Positions 55,850-64,000 of a stretch of DNA of 64,000 bases are shown one piece after another. Made by a program: the position numbers and the translations under genes. Source of the DNA: Paragorgia papillata (lineage: Eukaryota > Cnidaria > Anthozoa > Scleralcyonacea > Coralliidae); NCBI GenBank assembly GCA_035771165.1, contig JAWNZC010000280.1, positions 696,001 through 760,000 on the forward strand, read 5' to 3'. Position 1 is the stretch's first letter; each line of letters starts with the position of its first letter. Below the pieces are notes generated by a model, which saw nothing but the letters and a program-made list of their open reading frames with translations, searched no databases and was not told the DNA's origin.

Positions 55850-58080
55850 GAGAGCTATCGGTTATGACGTATTCGCACGGGAGGTTGGTTTGAGAATTAG
55901 GGTTGGGGCTACTGATCTCAATATATCTGGATGGGGCAGGAGGCCGGATTTTGCGTGCCAGATGTATGATGACGTGACCACTACCCAAGATGGCGCCCAC
56001 TAAAGTTCATAGCTTTCGTAGATTGAAAACAGACAAAAAAAGTTATTTTAAGAACATTTAAACGAATGTAATGACACAAGAAGTGCTCAATAAGGTTTAA
56101 GACGCTAATTTCTTGCATTTGTTTCTATTACTGAGCTGTAAAATATTTAAATTTCGTTGTTTTTCTTCAGTGCCGACAACGAAGAAACTTCACGATAATG
56201 TAAACTGAAAAACAGACTATAAAATCTACGAAGAATTCAATTCCAAGTCTTAAATTGCACCTTTTATAGTAATCTTAATGCCTTAACAATATCTTGTGTT
56301 GTGTACTTGCCATCTTTTGACTGTATTTGTTGTTAAACAGTCAAAACTAAACGAACCGGCATTTGTGGTTTGCTTGGCGGCTTTTCCGACTCCACCGGCA
56401 CAGAGTACTTAATATTCCTCCCCCTGGATAATCTGACCGTGGTGACGTCAAGATTGCAGTCAACTTTAGGATTGGGAACAAGTTCTAAGGCCGCAATGCG
56501 TCATATGTTCCACTACATAAGATGGCGGCGACTGGCACGAAATGTTTGACTGCTGGCCATAGCAAATGGCCTATCCAGTTTATATGGAGATCAGTGGTTG
56601 GGGGTCCTAAAGGAGCCCGAGAAATAATGACGTATGCATAAATAATAAGTCGGTATGACGTAGCGAAAACCAGGGGGGGTGAGTAACTAGGGTTTAGGGG
56701 GTTGGATAAAAGTTAGGGTTACTACGTCCCAAAGGAGGATATTGTCAAAGCTCATTAAATATTCAATTTACCTAATTATGAATCGGCTATAGGGGTGGGG
56801 GGGGGGGGGGTGGGGGTGGGGTGTATTACTACTTCGTTGTAAAACAGAGAGAATGAATAATTTGTAATCTCAACACCGTCCTCGTTCTTTACAACGCCAA
56901 TTTAATAGAGCATTTTCACGTCTTAGGACGACGTCAACGGCCAAAAGATGAGCACTGTCCCTTGAGATTTATCCCAACACAAACACCACAATTATTTTAA
57001 CATTACTGGGGCGTTATAAAAGTCATTAAACTAACTTCAAATATCAAATATAATAATCGGTTAACCGTGACTATTTCAAATTAGAGAATTTATGTTGCTT
57101 TTTAAGCGCCGTCGTAGCATCTTAAGGTCTCTAATATAGCTCAGAGGTTGCGACATTGATTCCATCCCCGAGGTTCTTGCTCCGTTGGTGTCCCAAGACT
57201 TCTCAATAGGCGAGTTTCAGGGTGTTGCGCGCGCATCGTTATGCAAAGAAATTGGCAGGCTCTCCACAAAGTAAGCAATGGCAAACAGACTTGTTAGTGA
57301 GCAAACAATAGCAGAATAACAGTGTTATACATCCAGAAACTGTATCTATACTTCGTTTATTTTAAACAGTATGTTTACTTCGAGTGGAGCTTGCCAGTTT
57401 TTTGAAAAATGATGCGCGCGCAACACCATGAAACTCGCCTATTACGTAGCAAATATATTGCCGTTTAAAAATTGTCTTCACCTCTGTAATGTGCCGAACC
57501 AATTCGTGTTGTATAGTTTCATCCATTAAAGTAATCTTTTTGATGAAGAATTCCTTTCTCTCACACTGGATAGTAAATAAAGAAAAACAGCCTCGTTACC
57601 GTCCAGTAAGAGATCAGTTACAGATGCCTCGGAGTAACTTTCACTTAAGAGAAAGACGAGGAGAAGAAAGAAGAACGACAGCAGGGGCAGAAATAAAAAT
57701 GGAAAGAAAAGGAGGAAAGAAGTAGAGAAAGAGGAAGAAAGGCGAAAAAGAGAATGGGGAGAACAAGGGCAAAGAGGAAAAAGAGAAGAAAAGAAGCAGA
57801 AGAAGAAAAAGAAGGGAGAACTGGGAAGAAAAGGGAAAAGAGAGGGAAGAAGGTCCATCTTTCCTCCTATATAGTTGAACATGTAGTTACTTATTTCAAT
57901 GTGATGCCAGACAGAAAAGGTAAAAGTCGCGCTAAAATATTTCCCATGCACATATGTCATAGCCTATCCGATAAGAGCTGAAAAAACCCTTCAGTATTTG
58001 GGCGCACTAGGGATGAAAGAGTTAAGGTTGAGTGTATGCGCAATTGTATGTATACGTCACCTCCCCAAGAAGCCTTCCAT
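55850..58080. other. Non-coding stretch, no gene recognised
   Basis: It contains a G-run at 56,796-56,815, a purine-rich (GAA/GGAAA) zone at 57,640-57,860, and a segment (56,905-57,140) that resembles, inverted, parts of the SINE-like element at 61.44-61.93 kb. No credible gene. Confidence 0.45.
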
Positions 58081-58109
58081 TATAATTTTATTACATTCGA
58101 GTTCGTCCT

Positions 58110-58310
58110 TCAAATCCTGGACCATTAAATTCTTTTCCTCTCTAACAATACAAAAAAGACAAATTAATGCAATTATTAGATTCAGGTTTAAATTTAAATT
58201 TCGTAATAATCGATTGGCATCTGCATTTAATAATTTCTTTACTCCTGTCAGTAAAACACATAATTATAATACCAGACTTGCATCCACAATCTTTCTATAT
58301 CCGTAAAACT
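58110..58310 (+). pseudogene. LINE reverse-transcriptase tail fragment
   Basis: A short frame ends NNRLASAFNNFFTPVSKTHN, YNTRLASTIFLYP. This matches the CR1/L2 C-terminal motif (LP..F...F......H.YNTR.A). It is truncated on both sides. Confidence 0.6.
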
Positions 58311-58499
58311 AGAAGTTTTATACATTAACAAAGCAGAGCAGAAAACACATCGAAAAGAGCTAATTAAAACAAATGTTGTCGTGTGTACGGAAATTTTAGT
58401 GCTAATCCAGGTAGGCGAGCCAGCCTGGTCAATCGTGTTTACATGAGATAAACCAGCCCAGGTAACCGAGATCTCGGTCCAACAAAGCGATATCACGAC

Positions 58500-58690
58500 T
58501 GGGCTGTCGCGACGTATTAGAAATTGACCATTTAAATTTATACGGGTGTGTGTTCGCGACTTAAATAGGACACGTCTTAATTAAGTCGCGACGTATTAGA
58601 AATTCTCCATTTATACGAGTGTTTGCGACTTAAATAGGACGCGTACGTCTTAATTAAGTCGCGACTTATTTTCTCCCGTTTAAATGGCCC
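58500..58690. repeat. Two-copy ~90-bp tandem repeat
   Basis: GTCGCGACGTATTAGAAATT, then CCATTTA..TATACG, CGACTTAAATAGGACACGTC and TTAATTAA, is repeated twice with small length differences. Confidence 0.75.
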
Positions 58691-58821
58691 TATTATTACA
58701 GTACTTACAGCTCCTCGGTCACTTGTCTAAATCTTTTTCTGCCAGCACCATATCCAGGTTGGTCGAACTACGAGGAGGTAAACTTACGCGTTGAATATTA
58801 CTGCTCACTTCCTGGTTAGAT

Positions 58822-58975
58822 AGATAGAAACTTTATTTAAAGAGGGTGACACTTAATAGTACAAAGTACTAACAAACTTGTGGCCCTCAAAAGAAAATAA
58901 CAAAAAGTACAAGAATGTATCTATAACTATATAAAGTATCTATATATCTGAATATGTACAATTAAAGGTATAAAG
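58822..58975 (-). other. Probable LINE 3' UTR
   Basis: Reverse complement reads CTATTAAGTGTCACCCTCTT, then TAAATAAAGTTTCTATCTATC, an L2/CR1-type 3' end with a short (TATC)n tail. Confidence 0.45.
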
Positions 58976-58984
58976 TATATTAGC

Positions 58985-59475
58985 ATATACCTCGCAGGTG
59001 AATAGTGCTTTTCACGCAATCTGATTGGTTCCTCTAGCTCGGGATATCCTGCACTATTCACCTGCGGGCAAAACAAAATGGCGGCCAGTTTTGCTTTGTG
59101 TTTACCGAAGCACTGGAGATTTTGTTGATAAACAAAGCTGATGTATAGTAGAATAACCAGCAAAGTAAACAAAATTAAGTAGAAGAGTGTCCACAGGTAT
59201 GTTTCTTTACAATTTTCTAGCCATTAATATATTCGAAAGTTGTAAAAACTGTTTTGTCGACAAATATCGAGTACGCCAAGTGCCCAAGTTGCTAGCGGCA
59301 GTGTCTTGTATAAAAATACCGAAAAATATAAGAATGTTAAACTTTCATTTCATTTATGAGGTATATGCTAAAACAATTATTCACCTCAGTGTCGGTGAGT
59401 AGTGTGGATATTCACCTCGCCGAAGCGGCTCGGTGAATATCCAGCACTATTCACCTCCACTTCGGTGAATAATTG
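58985..59475. mobile_element. Family B non-autonomous element copy 2, inserted in hAT gene
   Basis: GCAGGTGAATAGTGC and GCACTATTCACCTGC around TCTGATTGGTTCCT at the left, and GCACTATTCACCTCCACTTC, then GGTGAATAATTGTTA, at the right show nested inverted repeats. It shares the AAAATGGCGGC and CGAAGCGGCTCGG phrases with 38,400-39,335. Its right end truncates the hAT-like transposase. Confidence 0.6.
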
Positions 59476-60366
59476 TTAAATATTTTGGTTGTCATCAACA
59501 AAACGTAAAACAAGATATAGTTGTTCTTTATTTGAACAATCGGCCGCTTCATCAGTAATAATAGTAAAAAAATTGTTACGTTTCACTTCATTGACAATCT
59601 CCTCAGTGATAACCTGCCCACAACATTTTATTAATTCATTCTGGGTGTTTTTAGAAATGTAAGTTGCATTTTTGGGTGCAGTTTTCAAATGATGCTCACA
59701 ATCAATATCACCTCCTCGAATCCTATAATTTAAAAGTTCAATAAAATTGCCTACACCTCCCTGAGAAAAACATCCAACCTCTGGATGATATTTGGAATCA
59801 TCTCGATGGCCTCGCAAAGATATACCAAGACGACCACACAGTTTAATTGTATCAACAATTGGAACAAGCTTCTTCCTGTTTTCAGAAATGTTTCTCTTCG
59901 CATGTGCAGCATCAACTAGTACTTCAATTGGTTGGATTTTTCCCAACATTTGCCCAATAACAGCTGTAAATAGTGTGGATGTACTTTCATGTAAACCTGA
60001 TCTACATGTGTCATTTCCAAGACCAATATGACGTTTAAAACAGGAGGTTGCATCATTCCAGTGAGAAAAAGGCTCTGAAAATAACTTTTTGATTTTAGAA
60101 GTCTTTGTTGGAAACTGATCACCAAACAACACACAAGAAAGACAAAATGCAGCATTTAAACTAGGAGAATAACACAACCAAGAGTAACTCTCAAACCATT
60201 TAAAAAGAAAAGACCTATTATTTGTTTTTGGAAAAGGACAAGACTTATCAGGCTTAAAAACATTTTTGATTAAGTCTACTATTTGAGAATGGTTCATAAT
60301 TCGGGTAATAATAATTCCATGTCCTAAATAACCCAGGTACTTCATGAAAGCCTGACCCCAACACAC
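59476..60366 (-). pseudogene. hAT-type transposase (ZMYM1-like), C-terminally truncated
   Basis: A 296-residue open frame. Residues ~45-80 carry a TTF-type zinc finger (SFLFKWFESYSWLCYSPSLN, AAFCLSCVLFG) followed by the usual HWNDATSCFKRH. From about residue 185 it matches the DUF4371 region of hAT-derived proteins (SQGGVGNFIELLNYRI, KNTQNELIKCCGQVITEEIV, FTIITDEAADCSNKEQLYLV, LRFVD). ITDEA.D carries a likely first catalytic Asp. Such proteins move hAT elements; ZMYM1 and THAP-type relatives are domesticated hosts. The frame stops exactly where the family B element begins (59,475), so the RNase H-like rest and dimerisation domain are missing here and were not found below 58.98 kb. The start is taken at the first methionine; upstream sequence near 60,370 is repeat. 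Confidence 0.82.
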
Positions 60367-60442
60367 ACCCTAACCTAAGGCCAAAAATCCGTGTAAATAG
60401 GACATGGATTTATTACCCAAATTGGGCAAACCTAATCAGTGC

Positions 60443-61246
60443 CATTCTCGTCCCCAGAGCCTCTCCCGTGCTGGCGCGCGGAAAAGGCTCTGGGGGAATC
60501 CAAACCGGAACACCAAGATTCTTTGGTGTTCTTTCTAAAGCGCATGCGTTTAAGTTCGCGGTTTGGGAGTTGGACACGAGATCATCGACAGTTGATATCA
60601 CTTGATAATTTTCCTTTCGTTTTCGATTCTGGCGGTTTTGCTGTCTCGTATTAACCCGTTTGACGTTTGACTGGAACAATTCTGACTGTGGTAGATTCCG
60701 TTCGAAGAAGGTCCTTGTCGAGTGTGGCTCATCGCCGCGTTTACTCGGCGGGGCAAAAGACATTAAAATTTACGAGTTCGCTTCACAGCTTGGCAATAGA
60801 GCCGAGTCGGAAATTCTTCGTATTTACGGCCTCTTTTAGTGAAGGTAGTTCTCTTTAATTTGTTGCACCGTTCGTTAATATTTGACTTGTATATTTGAAT
60901 GAGATTTTTTTTAAATATGTACCATACACCGAGCCATACACGAACAGCTTGTAGTGTGTTGTCTATCGTCTGTCGGTTTCAAATTGCTATCTGTCTTCTG
61001 TCTTTGAGTTTATTATTAAAGAGAAACGGGTTGATTGCTTTGAAAAATGTTCGATTAAATTGTTCGGATTAGAACTATGATTAGAATTGTGCTTCGTTGT
61101 CAGTTTTCGTGTTTCAAATACTGTTTATTTATAACATTCACTAAGCTCCGTTAATTAGGCCTTTGAATTTGAACAACCAATCAGATCGCGATGTATATGG
61201 ATTCCCCCAGAGCCCTTTTCATGAAAGGTCTTTGGGGACGAGAATG
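60443..61246. mobile_element. 804-bp TIR element with 9-bp target duplication
   Basis: CATTCTCGTCCCCAGAGCC at the left, with inner GGCTCTGGGGGAATCC, is mirrored by GGATTCCCCCAGAGCC and GGGGACGAGAATG. AATCAGTGC flanks both sides (60434-60442, 61247-61255). The ends resemble the interspersed repeat used as target by the giant element (CCCAGAGCC, CTCTGGG). No transposase. Confidence 0.78.
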
Positions 61247-61440
61247 AATCAGTGCCACCAGGAGGTATAAAAAGTCCGCGCGCCTTCCCGTAAGTGGTCC
61301 TGGTGCCGAATTAGATTTTCCGCGATTGTTCTCGCTGCTATTACGTCGTTTTTAACCGGACTTTTTTTTTGCAATCGCTATTTTTTTTACCTTAGTCGTC
61401 TGACTTATTTGACTAACGCTAGATCCGCCCCTGAACTCAG

Positions 61441-61930
61441 GTGGAGAATAATGATAGAGTAGGGACTTTAAGATGCTAGGACGACGACGGCGGTTAAAAA
61501 GCAAGAAAAGTCTCACAATTTAATTCACGGTTGACTGACTATTATATACTAGTATATGTATATTTGATATTTGAAGCTAGTTTTATGACTTCCCAAACGC
61601 CCCAGTATTGCTAAAATGGTTGTAGTGTCTGTATTGAAGTCAATCTCAAGCGACTGTTCTCATCGTTTGGCCGTTGAAGTCGTCCTGAAGACGTGAAAAT
61701 ACTCTGTGTGGCGTTGTAGAAAGAACGAGGACTTGGGACTTCATTCCCTTTGTTTTGAAAAAATAAGTCTTTTGTTTAAAGGACGTCGTCGTAGATCTTA
61801 AAGTCGCTATTAGGTGTGAACCATACCGCGGGTAAGTAGAGAAAAACTCTACTCGATTGGAGCTGGGATTGGAACCCAAGACTTTCGCTTTACTAGTCCG
61901 ACGCTCCATCAACTGAGCTACGCTACGGAG
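61441..61930 (-). mobile_element. tRNA-derived SINE-like element
   Basis: On the minus strand a tRNA-like head starts at about 61,928: box A TAGCTCAGTTGATGGAGC, an arm around GGACTAGTAAAGC and box B GGGTTCCAATCCC at about 61,864-61,876. The anticodon stem is poorly paired, so it is not a functional tRNA. The body continues with unrelated sequence to about 61,440 and shares segments (TTAAAGTCGCTATT, GGACGACGTC) with 56.9-57.1 kb. The 3' end is uncertain. Confidence 0.5.
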
Positions 61931-61985
61931 ACGCTGGAGATTTGGAAACGATGTTGCTGGCAGCTATTTAAAGAGAGGAAACGGA

Positions 61986-61986
61986 T

Positions 61987-62015
<29 letters not shown>
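61986..62015. repeat. ~30-bp poly-G run
   Basis: Uninterrupted G tract shortly after the BEN exon B stop (minus sense). Confidence 0.9.
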
Positions 62016-62017
<2 letters not shown>

Positions 62018-62082
62018 CGAGGAAAATTTGAAAAAAAAAGGACGATCTGTCGTGGAGAGGTTTCTTAAAATATATTGACGGA

Positions 62083-62255
62083 CTATCTTTCTTGGTCTTT
62101 ACCCTTTTTGGGTCGTCGTAGAAATTCGTCGATCGCCCTGTGGCAATCCCTCCATACTTTATCTTCCTCTTGCGGCGAGGTTGGGAAATTGTCAAACACG
62201 TACTTTCTGATCTTACTCACCCTTTCAGGGTCGAGCTGACGCTTATCTCTGGTTC
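62083..62255 (-). CDS. BEN-domain gene, last exon with C-terminal half of the domain
   Basis: Acceptor CATTTAG at 62,256; stop TAG at 62,083. The exon encodes TRDKRQLDPERVSKIRKYVF, then DNFPTSPQEEDKVWRDCHRA and IDEFLRRPKK. This is the second half of a BEN domain (GK..LDP.+...I+..V......W..C...ID...R), intact. It enters in phase 1, matching the donor of the exon at 52,497. The intron segment just upstream (62,262-62,712) is shared with 51,526-52,355. Its own first-half exon must lie beyond the Penelope-like element or outside the window. Confidence 0.75.
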
Positions 62256-62261
62256 CTAAAT

Positions 62262-62712
62262 GGGAAAGAAAGAACATCAAAACATTAATGAAAGCTAAAC
62301 TAAACTTGTTACTCTGATGAAGGGCTCTGCTTGAAACATCAGTATTTCGTTATCATGACTAATCTCAGCAGTTTACCACCTTTTCACTTTGCTCTATCTA
62401 AAACACTGCCTACGAAGCACTTTACTATTTTAAAGTAAACTTTATTTTATACTGGATAACCCTATCAGTCATATCTAAACTGTTCTCCCTAGAGGTCCAG
62501 TAAGAACCATCTCTCACTGGTCCGGTGTTACTACAGAAGGAAACCAGAGTAAACTAACTTTATTTAGATATGATTAATTTTGTTTAGATATGACTGATAA
62601 CCCTATCAGTCATATCTAAACTGTTCTCCCTAGATGTCCAGTAAGGACAATATCCAGTGTTATATCAATATCCAGTGTTAAGACAGAAGGAAACCAGAGT
62701 AAACTAACTTTA
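62262..62712. repeat. Intronic segment with ~121-bp repeats, copy 2
   Basis: Near-identical to 51,526-52,355 but with fewer tandem units. It begins 6 bp from exon B and ends where Penelope-like sequence starts. Confidence 0.85.
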
Positions 62713-64000
62713 TTTATGACAATAACAAATTGATAATGAGATGCGAAAAATTAGCCAATCAAAGCAAAATAACAATAACAAATAGATAATAAGATGCGAA
62801 ATACATTTGCTATTCATATCGTCGATGAGTAAAAAGGAGGGGGTGTAAAGAGGATGAGCGAGAGTAAAAATAGATAAATTAATAAAGTGAAAACGCTGTT
62901 TATGTCCGCCCTTGCTGAACAGAAACAACATCTTCAGAGGTGTTAAATAAAAGAAAAACGTTCGTTGAGTCCGTGAGGATGAATGGTACCAATTTTGAAA
63001 ATGAGACGCTTTTCTAGTCTTTTGCGGCTGACATTACCGCCAGAAATGGGCGAGATGGCACAAACTTTCATGTCTGAAATACAATGGTTGGCACTATTGA
63101 AATGTCGGGCAACAGGCTTGTCAACATCATTGTTCCTCACGGAACGAAGACGTTCAGCAAACCTGTCAGATATACGTCTGCCAGTTTCACCGATGTAAAG
63201 CATGCAACATTTATTGCAAGAAATACAGTAAATGATGTTGGAAGAGATGCAAGTAAAATTATGCTGAATAACAAAATTAGATTTAGGTCCCGAAATACAT
63301 GTAGCGGAGTTAAGAAAGGAACACGTGTAACAACGGGTACGGGAACAAGAAAAGGTACCCGCAGGTGCCAGTAGATTTTTTCTAAGGGCACTACGCACTA
63401 AAGTGACTAAACCATCACGAATATTTTTATTACGCCGAAAAGAGATTAAAGGGTTATTGGTGAAAACAGCTGACGTTTCAGAATCATTCTTTAGGATATG
63501 AAAATTGCGGCTAATGATATCCTTAACTTTGTAGTTGAAAGGATGAAATGTGAGAACTAATGGTATTTTATTATCAGAAACTCTTTCTAAAGGTTGTTTT
63601 AAAGTGTCAGGACGAGGAATACTAGATGCTTTGTTAATAGCAGTGTCTAACAAGTGGGTGGGATAGCCACGCTGAACAAAAAAGGATCTCATTTCCAAAC
63701 ATTTGGTCTCAAAGTCTTTGTCATCACTGCATAGGCGTCGAAGTCGCAGAAATTGAGAGTATGGAATGGATTGTTTAGTGTGTTTGGGATGAGAGGATGA
63801 AAATAAAAGGTAACTATGTGAATCGGTCGGCTTGTAAGAGACAGAAGTCATGAGCGCATTATCACTAATCGATACCAAGATATCTAGGAACGACACACAG
63901 GTTTCACTGATTTCCCATGTGAATTTGAGAGCTGGATGGAAATCATTAACATAATTAGTAAATCTCTCTAAATTCACACGTGAGCACGATGCTGTTCCGA
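62713..64000 (-). mobile_element. Penelope-like retroelement, 3' part
   Basis: The minus-strand coding region (62,943 to the edge) is followed by about 230 bp of AT-rich 3' UTR with repeated ATAACAAAT and GATAATGAGATGCGAAA phrases. The element seems inserted in the BEN-gene intron repeat at 62,712. Its 5' part lies beyond the window. Confidence 0.75.
62943..64000 (-). CDS. Penelope-like reverse transcriptase C-terminus with GIY-YIG endonuclease (partial)
   Basis: The frame is open from the window edge (GTASCSRVNLERFTNYVND) to a stop at 62,943. The N-terminal part (FHPALKFTWEISETCVSFLD) matches the thumb-proximal RT region of Penelope-like elements. The linker has LRLRRLCSDDKDFETKCLEM and FVQRGYPTHLLDTAI. 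A Cys-rich motif (CSRTRCYTCSFLNSATC) precedes a GIY-YIG nuclease: IIYCISCNKCCMLYIGETGR, RISDRFAERLRSV, then VARHFNS and KRLEKRLIFKIGT. The catalytic Y..YIG..., R and E positions look present. These enzymes nick DNA and prime reverse transcription. No break is seen in the visible part, so the copy may be young. The catalytic YxDD lies outside the window. Confidence 0.88.
   Translation of the reverse strand, partial: GTASCSRVNLERFTNYVNDFHPALKFTWEISETCVSFLDILVSISDNALMTSVSYKPTDSHSYLLFSSSHPKHTKQSIPYSQFLRLRRLCSDDKDFETKCLEMRSFFVQRGYPTHLLDTAINKASSIPRPDTLKQPLERVSDNKIPLVLTFHPFNYKVKDIISRNFHILKNDSETSAVFTNNPLISFRRNKNIRDGLVTLVRSALRKNLLAPAGTFSCSRTRCYTCSFLNSATCISGPKSNFVIQHNFTCISSNIIYCISCNKCCMLYIGETGRRISDRFAERLRSVRNNDVDKPVARHFNSANHCISDMKVCAISPISGGNVSRKRLEKRLIFKIGTIHPHGLNERFSFI

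Noticed and set aside
61862..61928. Functional tRNA-Thr gene on the minus strand
   Set aside because: Anticodon stem badly paired and followed by a SINE-like body.

Overview
The window is nuclear DNA of an animal, most probably a cnidarian (anthozoan) or another early-branching marine invertebrate. The evidence is AT-rich sequence, GT-AG introns, C2H2 fingers with HTGEKP linkers, BEN-domain exons, and a dense mixture of KDZ, hAT, Harbinger-like, Penelope-like and CR1/L2-like repeats. The lineage assignment is inference from repeat content; nothing here names the species. Ordinary genes are almost absent: most coding sequence belongs to mobile elements, usually broken.

Layout. 0-5.3 kb: broken C2H2 finger array, a foldback MITE, the 3' end of a LINE cut by an 810-bp TIR element with a 9-bp target duplication, then a 24-bp minisatellite next to a Ser-rich candidate exon. 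5.3-13.4 kb: anonymous AT-rich DNA, small foldbacks, a decayed KDZ transposase fragment, an array of the palindrome GTAACTAGTTAC, a LINE 3' end and about 700 bp of polypyrimidine. 13.4-25.5 kb: a tRNA-like sequence, many TIR elements (several with clean target duplications: hAT-type, TTA-type and 8-bp type), long poly-G runs and a 46-bp tandem repeat.

25,531-45,359 looks like one unit: a 19.8-kb DNA transposon bounded by ~113-bp inverted repeats and a 7-bp duplication (CCCAGAG), inserted in an interspersed repeat whose unoccupied copy lies at about 20.9 kb. It carries two convergent genes, each starting just inside a TIR: an intron-rich KDZ-type transposase on the left (+) and an unrecognised accessory gene on the right (-), whose last two exons join in frame. 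Between them lie a (CACT)n tract and about 17.5 copies of a 181-bp satellite with higher-order periodicity. Younger MITEs and a LINE 3' end have inserted into it.

45.4-64 kb: a cluster of GAACAA/TTGTTC palindromes, a 1.8-kb nested foldback, a 159-bp (53-codon) tandem repeat, a 700-bp polypyrimidine tract, two partial minus-strand BEN-domain genes (exons at 55.2, 52.5 and 62.1 kb), a truncated hAT/ZMYM1-like transposase, a tRNA-derived SINE-like element, and at the right edge the C-terminal part of a Penelope-like reverse transcriptase with a GIY-YIG endonuclease.
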